Positions 15,344 to 23,815 of a stretch of DNA of 64,000 nt are shown piece after piece (within the stretch, counting starts at the first letter, position 1; every line of letters starts with the position of its first letter). This stretch comes from QHXN01 sp963785125 (lineage in GTDB: Bacteria; Acidobacteriota; Blastocatellia; Pyrinomonadales; Pyrinomonadaceae). The stretch lies in contig CAWATU010000007.1 of NCBI GenBank assembly GCA_963785125.1, positions 2,046,001 to 2,110,000 on the forward strand, in the 5' to 3' direction. The notes beneath the pieces are model-generated. The model saw only the letters and a list, made by a program, of their open reading frames with translations, had not been told where the DNA came from and did not search any database. A program made the position numbers and the translations under genes.

Positions 15344-18300
15344 GTGCCCACTTTGCCCCATAGCGGCTGGCGCCCTGCGTCCGCGCGCCGCCAGCTCTTC
15401 TCCGTTTTGACGGCCGCTTTCCTCCTCTTCCAGCAGGCCATCATCTTCGCGCCCGCCGCCTCGGCGCAGACGCGCCGCGCGACGACCATCGTCGATAAGA
15501 CGACCCCGACGAAGACCACTGTCTCGCCCGGCATCAGGAAGGCGCCCACGACCATCCTCGACGACCCGGGCGGGCCGTCCGTGCCTTCGACGACCATCGT
15601 CATCAGTCAGGTCTACGGCGGCGCGGGCTGCGGCACGGCCGGGTGCTCGACCTACAAGAATGACTACATCGAGCTGTTCAACCGCGGGTCGGCGCCGCAG
15701 TCGCTCAACGGCTGGTCGGTGCAGTACGCCGCCGCCACCGGCACAGCATGGCAGGTGACGAACCTGACGAACGTGACGCTACAGCCCGGCCAGTACTACC
15801 TCGTGGCCGAGGGCGCGGGCGCTAACGGCGTCAACAACATCCCGACCGCGGACGCGACCGGCACCATCGCCATGAGCGCGACGGCCGCGAAGGTCGCGCT
15901 CGTCAACACGACGACTGCGCTCTCCGGCTCGTGTCCGACCGGCGCGCAGATCGTGGACTTGGTCGGCTACGGCGCGACGGCGAGCTGCTTCGAGACCGCG
16001 GTCGCGCCCGCGCCCTCGACGACGACGGCCGACGTGCGTGCCGGCGCGGGCTGCACCGAGACCGACAACAACTCGACCGACTTCACGGCCACCACGCCCA
16101 ACCCGCGCAACACCGCGACGGCGCTCAACTCGTGCAGCGTCGCGACGCCGACGCCGACGCCCGCCGGCGTCACCGTCTCCATCAACGACGTGTCGCAGGA
16201 CGAGGGCAACGCGGGCACGACGAACTTCAACTTCACCGTCAGCCTCAGCGCGCCCGCGCAGACCGGCGGCGTCTCCTTCACCGTCAACACCGCCGACGGC
16301 ACGGCGCAGGACGATAACCCCGCGACCGAGGACAACGACTACGTCGCAATCGTCAACGGCGCGGGCAGCATTCCCGAAGGCAGCAGCTCGACGCAGGTCA
16401 CCGTGCAGGTCAACGGCGACGCGACGACCGAGCCGAACGAGACCTTCTTCGTCAACCTCACCGGCGTCACCGGCGCGACCGCCGCCGACGCGCAGGGGCA
16501 GGGCACCATCCAGAACGATGACGTGACCATCGTCCCGATTCACGACATTCAGGGCAACAACACCGCCTCGCCGCGCGTCGGCGAGACCGTGACGACGACG
16601 GGCATCGTCACGCTGCTCCGCACGGGCACCAACAACGGCGGCGCGGCCAACAGCTTCTTCATCCAGGACCCCATCGTTGACGCCGACCCGAACACCTCCG
16701 AGGGACTTCTGGTCTTCACGAGCACCCCGCCGACCGTCGCCGTCGGCGACTCGGTGCGCGTCACGGGCACGGTCACCGAGTTCTTCAACATGACGGAGAT
16801 CAGCCCGACGACGAACGTCACGGTGCTCAGCACCGGCAACTCGCTGCCGGCCGCCGTCACGCTCAACTCGACCATCCTCGACCCGACGGCCTCGCCCGCG
16901 CAGCCGCAGCTTGAGAAGTACGAGGGTATGCGGATGACGGCCGCCTCCCTCGTGACGGTCGCGCCGAGCGATACGTTCTACGAGGTCGAGACCGTGCTCG
17001 GCAGCGTGCCGCGCCCGATGCGCGAGCCGGGCATGGAAATCTCACTCCCCACCGTCCCGCCCGACCCGAATGAGGCCACACCCGACTGCTGCATCCCGCG
17101 CTGGGACGAGAACCCCGAGCGCATCAAGGTTGACACCAACGGCCGCGCGGGCGCGCCGCTCAACGGCTACACCTCGAACGTGACCTTCTCGAACGTGACG
17201 GGGCCGCTCGACTTCAGCTTCAGCGAGTACAAGGTCATCCCCGAGGCGACGCCGACCGCCACCGGCAACATGGCGGCCGTCCCCGCGCCGTCGCCGGACT
17301 CGAACGAGTTCACCATCGCCAGCTACAACATCGAGAACTTCAATAACAACGCCACGCAGCGCCAGAAGGCCGCGAATACCATCCGCACCGTCCTGCACTA
17401 CCCGGACATCATCGGCGCCATCGAAATCTTCGACCTCGCCGACTTGCAGGCGCTCCGCGACCAGATCAACAACGACGCCGTCGCCGCCGGCGACCCGAAC
17501 CCGCTGTACGAGGCTTTCCTCGTCGAGCAGGACGGCACGAGCGAGGATAACGACCAGGATGTCGGCTTCCTCGTCAAGACCTCGCGCGTGCAGGTCAACA
17601 GCGTGACGCAGGAGCGCGAGGAGGAGACCTACGCGGTGCCGAACGGCGGCGGCACGGCCCTGCTGCACGACCGTCCGCCCCTCGTCCTCGACGCGACCGT
17701 AGACCCTTCGGGCACCGACCCGCAGCACGTCATCGTCATCGTCAATCACCTGCGCTCGTTCATCTGCATCGAGGCGGACGCCGACCCGGCGGTCGCTACC
17801 GGCTGCGACAACGGCGCGGCCGACGGCCCGCGCGTCCGCGAGAAGCGCCGCAAGCAGGGCGAGTCGCTCGCCGGGCTCCTGCAAGAGCTTCAGACCAACA
17901 ACCCGGGCGTGCCCGTCATCTCGGTCGGCGACTACAACGCCTTCCAGTTCACCGACGGCTTTACCGACCCCATCAAGACCATCAAGGGCATCGCGACGGT
18001 CGATAACGAACTGGCCGTGGACGCGAGTCCCGACCTCGTCAACCCTGACTTCGTCAACCTCATCGACACGCTGCCGGCGCTCGACCGCTACAGCTTTGTC
18101 TTCGAGGGGACGCCGCAGGCGCTCGACCACCACATCGTCAACGCCGCCGCGCGCTCGCGCAACTCGCGCACGGCCATCGCCCGCGTCAACGCGGACTTCC
18201 CCGAAGCGCCCGCGGCCCTCTTCGCCAACAACGCGTCGGTGGTTGAGCGCAACTCCGACCACGACCCCGTCGTCTCCTACTACCGCCTCGGCGCGGCGCC

Positions 18301-19597
18301 GGCGGCCGGCTCGCTCATCATCAGCGAGTTCCGTCTCCGCGGCCCCGGCTTGCTCGACGAAGCGATTACCAGCGGCGGCGACGGTGGCGGCCCGAACGCG
18401 CCGGGCTCGTCGCAGGACAACGATGAGTTCATCGAGGTCTATAACAACACCGACTCCGACATCGTCGTCTCGACGCTCGACGGCTCGGCGGGCTGGGCGG
18501 TTGTGGCCGCGGACGGGGTGACGCGCTTTATCATCCCGAACGATACGGTCATCCCTGCGCGCGGCCACTTCCTGGGCGTCAACCTGGACGGCTACTCGCT
18601 CGGCTTCTACGGCGTGCCCGACGAGGTGCTCCTGCCCTCCGACACGAGCACGCCCGTCGGCGGCTACACGCTCGACATCCCCAACGGCAGCGGCATCGCG
18701 CTCTTCGGCACGGCCGACCCGGTGAACTACACGCTCGCCAATCGGCTCGACGCGGCCGGCTACGCGACGGTCGATCCGCTCTACCGCGAGGGCGCGGGCT
18801 TCCCCGCGGCCGGCGGCGAGGCGACGAACGACCTCGAACACAGCTTCGTCCGCAGGGTGTGCGTGACGGCCGCCGCCGGGTGCGGCAACGGCCTGCCGAA
18901 GGACACGGCCGACAACGCGACCGACTTCGTCGTCGTCAACACGGACGCCGCGCCGACCACGTTGGGAGCGAGGCTCGGGGCGCCGGGGCCGGAGGGGCTG
19001 ACGAGCCCCCTCAACGGCAACGCGGGGATGCCGGCCGCGCTGCTCGACCCATCGGTCTCGGCGTCGCAGTCGCCGAACCGCGTCCGCGACTTCAACCCGA
19101 CGCCGAACGGCACGTTCGGCACGCTCTCCATCCGCCGGACGATCACGAACAACACGGGCTCGCCCGTGCGCTACCTCGCCTTCCGCATCATCGACATCAC
19201 GACCGCCCCGACGCCTCCGACGGGGACGGCCGACGTGCGCGCCCTCGACTCCTACGACGCGGGCAACGACCCGATTCAGGTGACGGTCAACGGATCACCC
19301 GTGGACGTGTACGGCACCTTTGTCGAGCAGCCGCCGGTTCAGCCGAACGGCGGCGGGCTCAACACCTCGATGGCCGTCGGGTTCATCGACATCGACAACC
19401 AGCTCGAAGACGGAGAATCAATCAACGTCCAGTTCCTGCTCGGCATCCAGCAGACCGGCACGTACCGCTTCTACGTCAACATCGAGATGATCAACGACGG
19501 GCTGGTGCCGGAGAGGCCCGCCTTGCTGAAGCGGAGGAAGGGCTTCCGGATGTATCAGCAGCAGGAGCGCCAGCGCCCCCACCGCGTCATCAAGTAG
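15344..19597 (+). CDS. Secreted multidomain nuclease: lamin-tail, Calx-beta and endonuclease/exonuclease/phosphatase domains
   Basis: A 1417-residue exported protein. The N-terminus is long and Arg-containing before a hydrophobic core ending near AASAQT, a signal peptide. Domains in order: a lamin-tail domain (about 83-225, ISQVYGG and DYIELFNRG), a Calx-beta domain (276-390, VSINDVSQDEGN), an OB-like region (about 400-500), and an endonuclease/exonuclease/phosphatase domain (653-975) with IASYNIENFN, SVGDYNAF and NSDHDPVVSYY. A second lamin-tail domain (989-1130) and a C-terminal beta region follow. The order resembles the ExeM/NucH group of extracellular DNases. GTG start with AAAGGA upstream. 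A role in extracellular DNA degradation or biofilm is inferred from the family. Confidence 0.88.
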   Translation: MPTLPHSGWRPASARRQLFSVLTAAFLLFQQAIIFAPAASAQTRRATTIVDKTTPTKTTVSPGIRKAPTTILDDPGGPSVPSTTIVISQVYGGAGCGTAGCSTYKNDYIELFNRGSAPQSLNGWSVQYAAATGTAWQVTNLTNVTLQPGQYYLVAEGAGANGVNNIPTADATGTIAMSATAAKVALVNTTTALSGSCPTGAQIVDLVGYGATASCFETAVAPAPSTTTADVRAGAGCTETDNNSTDFTATTPNPRNTATALNSCSVATPTPTPAGVTVSINDVSQDEGNAGTTNFNFTVSLSAPAQTGGVSFTVNTADGTAQDDNPATEDNDYVAIVNGAGSIPEGSSSTQVTVQVNGDATTEPNETFFVNLTGVTGATAADAQGQGTIQNDDVTIVPIHDIQGNNTASPRVGETVTTTGIVTLLRTGTNNGGAANSFFIQDPIVDADPNTSEGLLVFTSTPPTVAVGDSVRVTGTVTEFFNMTEISPTTNVTVLSTGNSLPAAVTLNSTILDPTASPAQPQLEKYEGMRMTAASLVTVAPSDTFYEVETVLGSVPRPMREPGMEISLPTVPPDPNEATPDCCIPRWDENPERIKVDTNGRAGAPLNGYTSNVTFSNVTGPLDFSFSEYKVIPEATPTATGNMAAVPAPSPDSNEFTIASYNIENFNNNATQRQKAANTIRTVLHYPDIIGAIEIFDLADLQALRDQINNDAVAAGDPNPLYEAFLVEQDGTSEDNDQDVGFLVKTSRVQVNSVTQEREEETYAVPNGGGTALLHDRPPLVLDATVDPSGTDPQHVIVIVNHLRSFICIEADADPAVATGCDNGAADGPRVREKRRKQGESLAGLLQELQTNNPGVPVISVGDYNAFQFTDGFTDPIKTIKGIATVDNELAVDASPDLVNPDFVNLIDTLPALDRYSFVFEGTPQALDHHIVNAAARSRNSRTAIARVNADFPEAPAALFANNASVVERNSDHDPVVSYYRLGAAPAAGSLIISEFRLRGPGLLDEAITSGGDGGGPNAPGSSQDNDEFIEVYNNTDSDIVVSTLDGSAGWAVVAADGVTRFIIPNDTVIPARGHFLGVNLDGYSLGFYGVPDEVLLPSDTSTPVGGYTLDIPNGSGIALFGTADPVNYTLANRLDAAGYATVDPLYREGAGFPAAGGEATNDLEHSFVRRVCVTAAAGCGNGLPKDTADNATDFVVVNTDAAPTTLGARLGAPGPEGLTSPLNGNAGMPAALLDPSVSASQSPNRVRDFNPTPNGTFGTLSIRRTITNNTGSPVRYLAFRIIDITTAPTPPTGTADVRALDSYDAGNDPIQVTVNGSPVDVYGTFVEQPPVQPNGGGLNTSMAVGFIDIDNQLEDGESINVQFLLGIQQTGTYRFYVNIEMINDGLVPERPALLKRRKGFRMYQQQERQRPHRVIK

Positions 19598-19628
19598 GGG
19601 CCGACGGCGACGCCTCGTACGACCAACC

Positions 19629-19677
19629 GGAGGCCGCGCGGAAGTCCCAAAGACTTCCGCGCGGCCTCTCCGCTTTT
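19629..19677 (+). terminator. Intrinsic terminator after the secreted nuclease
   Basis: GGAGGCCGCGCGGAAGTC pairs with its near-perfect complement across a five-base CCAAA loop, followed by CTCTCCGCTTTT. Confidence 0.85.
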
Positions 19678-19688
19678 CGGAGCGAAGA

Positions 19689-19798
19689 GCAGATGGCAGT
19701 CGGCAGTCGCTCCGCGTGACGAACGTTGAGAGGTCGATTAGTAGGTCTCGACAGAAAGGCTTTCAACTGCCTACAGCCATCTGCCGATTGCCTATTGC
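19689..19798. repeat. Intergenic inverted repeat (family member R2)
   Basis: Arms built of GGCAGT-like units (GCAGATGGCAGTCGGCAG on the left, CTGCCTACAGCCATCTGCC on the right) enclose about 60 bases. It shares TCGCTCCGCG-like and GGCTTTCAACTGCC words with 791-899. The remainder of 19799-20060 has no gene I can support. Confidence 0.7.
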
Positions 19799-20060
19799 TT
19801 CCTCCTTCTGCTGGCATACTTTTTGTTGCTTCGGAACGCGAAGGTTTATGACCTTTGGGCGCCCGGAGGAGGGCGCGGCGAGTGGGCGGTGAAACCCTTT
19901 CCCGTTGTACCACTTAAGTTAGAGGGTCTTTGAGTGTACACGCACCGGGGTCGGCAGGGGCGCTCGTCCGCATCCGATTTTTTGGACTTTTCGATTCAAG
20001 TTTTCGGACGGCTAAACTCCGCGCCCCCGGGGGCCGCTTCAGCCTTGCGGGGCGTGCCGA

Positions 20061-20255
20061 AATGTAGTATTTAACATCGCGTTTCCGCCGCCGTAACAGC
20101 CGCGAAAACATCTTCCCGTAAGGTGCGAGTTTCCGTTTCTCTTTCTAGCCATCTTTCAATCAAACAAGGTCGGACGACACTTCGGGAGACGTTCCGAAAG
20201 AATGGCGCTCTTGTCCCGAACCACCGCAGCCAACTCAGCAGGAAAAGGAAGAAAT
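20061..20255 (+). promoter_or_regulatory. Duplicated leader of TonB receptor 1
   Basis: The block from TGTAGTATTTAACATCGCG to the ATG is shared almost base for base, with small indels, with the leader at 23631-23815. Especially conserved parts are CGCGTTTCCGCCGCCGTAAC, the pyrimidine tract TTTCCGTTTCTCTTTCTAGC, and CAGCAGGAAAAGGAAG, which supplies the ribosome-binding site. Frames open through it, but the conserved signal peptide begins only at the later ATG, so I treat it as an untranslated leader. Confidence 0.65.
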
Positions 20256-23200
20256 ATGTCGAACTATTCCCTCAGCAAATCAGCCTCCGTGCTGGCTTTG
20301 CTCATCTTCTGCCTCGTGATGGCAGCACCCGCCGCGTGGGCGCAGTCCACGACTCAGGGTGCCGTCGGCGGCACGGTCAAGGACCCGCAGGGCGCGGTCG
20401 TGGCCAACGCCTCCGTCACCGTCAAAAACGAGGAGACGAACAAAGAGGTCTCCGCCACGACCGACAGCGAAGGACGCTTCCGCGCCACGCAGCTCGACCC
20501 GGGCAACTACACCGTCACGATCAACGCCTCGGGCTTCGCCGCCTTCACGCAGCAGAAGGTCGTCGTCGAGATCGGGCGCGTCACGCCGCTCGACATCGAC
20601 CTCGGCGTCGCCGGCGCGCAGGAGACCGTCCAGGTGACGAGTGAGGCGCCCGTCATCAACACCGAGCAGCAGGACTTCTCGACCAACATCAATCAGACCT
20701 CGATCAATAACCTTCCGACTAACGGTCGCCGGTGGTCTAACCTTGCCATCCTGACGCCGGGCACGGTGCCCGACGGCACGTTCGGCTTAATAAGTTTCCG
20801 CGGCATCTCCGGGCTGCTCAACAACAATACGGTTGACGGCGGCGATAACAACCAAGCCTTCTTCTCGGAAGAGCGCGGGCGCACGCGCATCGGCTACTCG
20901 GTGAGCCAAGGCGCGATCCGCGAGTTTCAGGTCAACACCTCGAACTACTCGGCCGAGTACGGCCGCTCGGCGGGCGGCGTGATTAACGCCGTCACCAAGT
21001 CCGGCACCAACGAGTTCCACGGCACGGCTTTCTTCTTCGACCGCAACAGCAAGTGGGGCGCGCGCAACCCCTTGAGCACCATCACCCAGAACGTCAACGG
21101 CGTCTTCACGCCCGTCGGCTACAAGGCGAAGGACGTTCGTTACCAGTTCGGCGGCGCCATCGGCGGGCCGATTGTGAAGGACAAGGCGTTCTTCTTCTTC
21201 AGCTACGACCAGCAGAAGCGCGACTTCCCCGGCATCGCACGGTTCGTCACCCCCAACTACCTGAGCACGGTCAACACCACCCTGCTGACGGCCGCGGTCA
21301 GAGGTGTGACGACCGACCAGATCAACTCGACGCTGAACTTCCTCAACAGCCTGACGGGCGAGGTGCCGCGTAAGGGCGACCAGAAGCTCTTCTTCCCGAA
21401 GCTCGACTGGAACATCAACTCCAATAACACCCTCACGGTGACCTACAACCGTCTGCGCTGGGACTCGCCCGCGGGCGTCCAGACGGCTGCGACCGTGACG
21501 CGCGACCGCGCCGGCTTCGGTAACGACTTCGTCGAGGCCGACTCCGTCAACACGCGCCTCACCTCGACGATCTCGGACAGGCTGCTCAACGAGGGCCGCT
21601 TCCTGTTCTCGGACGAGCTGAACTCGCAGTTCGCCCAGGACCCGCTGCCGGGCGAGCCGACGACGGCGAACGGCAACTCACCCCAGGTCACGCTGACGAA
21701 CGGCATCACCTTCGGCAAGGCGACCTCCTTAGACCGCGTGGCTCTGCCGGACGAGAGGCGCTACCAATTCGCCGACACCATGACTCTCACCAGCGGGAAC
21801 CACACGTTCAAGTGGGGCACTGACATCAGCCACGTCAGGGACATCGACGACAACCTCTTCACCGGGGCTGGCTCTTTCACGTACGCCAACATCAACGACT
21901 TCATCGTCGATTACGTGAACTTCACGACGGGCGGGTCTCTGCGGACGGCGAACAGGCAGTGCGCCACCAGCACGCGCCTCGCGGGCAAGTGCTACACCAG
22001 CAACTTCGCGCAGGGCTTCGGCCAGTCGCGCTTCCAACTGACGACCACCGACTTCGCCTTCTTCGCCCAGGACGACTGGCGCGTCACGCCGCGCCTGACC
22101 CTGAACCTCGGCCTCCGCTGGGAGTACGAGAAGTTCCCGGAGCCCTTCCTCGTCAACCCCGCCGTGCCGCAGACGGGGAACAGGCCGAGCGACAAGAACA
22201 ACTTCGGCCCGCGCCTCGGTTTCGCCCTGAACGTCACCGGCGACTCCAAGACGAGCCTGCGCGGCGGCTACGGCATCTACTACGGGCGCGTGAACGGCTC
22301 GCTCATCATCAACTCGCTGATTAACACGGGCCTTTCGTCCGGCCAGGTCGTCGCCTCGGTGGCGCCCGCGTCCAACCCTGTGACGGCCGCCGGCAACCCG
22401 CTCGCGCCGATCTTCCCGAACCTTCTGGCCTCCGCGCCTTCGGGCACGGCGTCGGTCAACTACTTCGCGGACGACTTCCAGAACCCGATGATTCACCAGG
22501 GCGACCTCGTCTTCGAGCGCCAGGTCTCGCGCAACACGGTCGTCTCCGCCTCCTACCTCTTCAGCTTCGGCAAGAACCTCCCGACCTTCATCGACGTGAA
22601 CCTGAGCGCGCCGACGACCACGCGGACCGTCAACATCGTGGACGGCCCCTTCGCGGGCCAGACCTGGACGTTCCCCTACTACCTCGGGAACGCGAGGCCG
22701 AACCCCAGCTTCGGCTTCATCGACCAGATCAGCAGTGTGGTCACGACCAAGTACCACGCGCTCGTCTTGCAGGCGCAACGCCGCCTGACGAACGGGCTCC
22801 AGTTCCAGACCAGCTACACTCTTTCGCGGGCGTCGGACGACGGGCAGAACTCGACGACCTTCACGCCCGGCTTCTCCAGCCCCTTCGACCCCTTCAACCT
22901 CCAGGCGGAGAAGGGCTACTCGGCCTTCGACCGGCGGCACAAGTTCGTCGCGAGCGCCGTCTATAACACCGACTTCGCCAGCCTGAAGGACAACAAGGTG
23001 GGGCGCGCGATCTTCAACGGCTGGACGATTGCGCCGATCTTCAACGCCTTCTCCGGGGCGCGCTACACCGGAACCACCTCGGGCTCCAACGTCAGCGGCG
23101 TCTTCGGCTTCAGCCAGGCCGGCGGCGTCAACGGCTCGAACGGCTCGCTCCGTTTCGCCCTCGTGCCGCCCAACTTCTTCAAGCAGCCCAGCATCTGGTA

Positions 23201-23447
23201 CGCCGACCTGCGCATCTCGCGCCGCTTCCACATCAAGGAGAGCATGAACTTCGAGCTGCTGGCTGAAGGCTTTAACATCTTCAACCGCACGCAGGTCACC
23301 AGCGTCAACAACACGATCTACAACATCGCGACCTCCGGCTCGACCGTGACCGCGACTTACAACCCCGCCTTCGGCACCACGACCGGCGCCGACGGCTTCT
23401 TCTTCCGCGAGCGTCAGATTCAAATCGGCGCGCGCTTCGAGTTCTAA
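20256..23447 (+). CDS. TonB-dependent receptor with carboxypeptidase-regulatory domain (Oar-like) 1
   Basis: A 1063-residue outer-membrane transporter. The signal peptide ends near AWAQ (about residue 31). A carboxypeptidase-regulatory-like domain follows (about 33-120, GGTVKDPQGAVVANASVTV), then a plug region (LPTNGRRWSNLAILTPG, GVINAVTKSGTNEFHG) and a beta-barrel ending in Phe (GARFEF), the outer-membrane insertion signal. The start at 20256 is chosen because it begins the lysine-serine signal peptide shared with the second receptor and has AAGGAAG upstream. Such Oar-like receptors are abundant in Acidobacteriota and are thought to import oligosaccharides or other large solutes. Substrate unknown. 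Confidence 0.93.
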   Translation: MSNYSLSKSASVLALLIFCLVMAAPAAWAQSTTQGAVGGTVKDPQGAVVANASVTVKNEETNKEVSATTDSEGRFRATQLDPGNYTVTINASGFAAFTQQKVVVEIGRVTPLDIDLGVAGAQETVQVTSEAPVINTEQQDFSTNINQTSINNLPTNGRRWSNLAILTPGTVPDGTFGLISFRGISGLLNNNTVDGGDNNQAFFSEERGRTRIGYSVSQGAIREFQVNTSNYSAEYGRSAGGVINAVTKSGTNEFHGTAFFFDRNSKWGARNPLSTITQNVNGVFTPVGYKAKDVRYQFGGAIGGPIVKDKAFFFFSYDQQKRDFPGIARFVTPNYLSTVNTTLLTAAVRGVTTDQINSTLNFLNSLTGEVPRKGDQKLFFPKLDWNINSNNTLTVTYNRLRWDSPAGVQTAATVTRDRAGFGNDFVEADSVNTRLTSTISDRLLNEGRFLFSDELNSQFAQDPLPGEPTTANGNSPQVTLTNGITFGKATSLDRVALPDERRYQFADTMTLTSGNHTFKWGTDISHVRDIDDNLFTGAGSFTYANINDFIVDYVNFTTGGSLRTANRQCATSTRLAGKCYTSNFAQGFGQSRFQLTTTDFAFFAQDDWRVTPRLTLNLGLRWEYEKFPEPFLVNPAVPQTGNRPSDKNNFGPRLGFALNVTGDSKTSLRGGYGIYYGRVNGSLIINSLINTGLSSGQVVASVAPASNPVTAAGNPLAPIFPNLLASAPSGTASVNYFADDFQNPMIHQGDLVFERQVSRNTVVSASYLFSFGKNLPTFIDVNLSAPTTTRTVNIVDGPFAGQTWTFPYYLGNARPNPSFGFIDQISSVVTTKYHALVLQAQRRLTNGLQFQTSYTLSRASDDGQNSTTFTPGFSSPFDPFNLQAEKGYSAFDRRHKFVASAVYNTDFASLKDNKVGRAIFNGWTIAPIFNAFSGARYTGTTSGSNVSGVFGFSQAGGVNGSNGSLRFALVPPNFFKQPSIWYADLRISRRFHIKESMNFELLAEGFNIFNRTQVTSVNNTIYNIATSGSTVTATYNPAFGTTTGADGFFFRERQIQIGARFEF

Positions 23448-23472
23448 GGCTCGCTCGAAACGGAGTGCCTTC

Positions 23473-23511
23473 GGGGCGCGCAACCCAGCGGGTTGCGCGC
23501 CCCACTTTTTT
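23473..23511 (+). terminator. Intrinsic terminator after TonB receptor 1
   Basis: GGGGCGCGCAACC-cagc-GGGTTGCGCGCCCC followed by ACTTTTTT. Confidence 0.92.
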
Positions 23512-23630
23512 ACCCGACACGGGCCGCGCGACGCACGAAAAACGGGATCGTCGCGCGTGTTCGTGAACGCCGCCCGCCGGGTGCGGCGCGGCCCTTCAAT
23601 AGCCCTTGCGCGGGCGGCGGAAGTGTAGTA

Positions 23631-23815
23631 TTTAACATCGCGTTTCCGCCGCCGTAACCGGCGCGTAAATGTCTTCCCGTATGATCTGGTTTCCGTTTCT
23701 CTTTCTAGCCATCTTTCAATCACACAGGTCGGCCGAGAAGCTTCGGGAGGCGTCGGAAAGAGTGGCACCCTTGCCTCGAACCACCGCAACCAACTCAGCA
23801 GGAAAAGGAAGAAAT
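23631..23815 (+). promoter_or_regulatory. Duplicated leader of TonB receptor 2
   Basis: Near-copy of 20061-20255, beginning TGTAGTATTTAACATCGCG and ending at the same AAGGAAGAAAT before the ATG. The shared part starts well after the terminator of receptor 1, which argues for independent transcription of receptor 2. Confidence 0.65.

Noticed and set aside
20202..20255. Upstream in-frame starts for the two TonB receptors (20202 and 23669).
   Set aside because: They would put extra residues in front of a normal signal peptide, and the region is conserved as a leader with an AAGGAAG site just before the later ATG.
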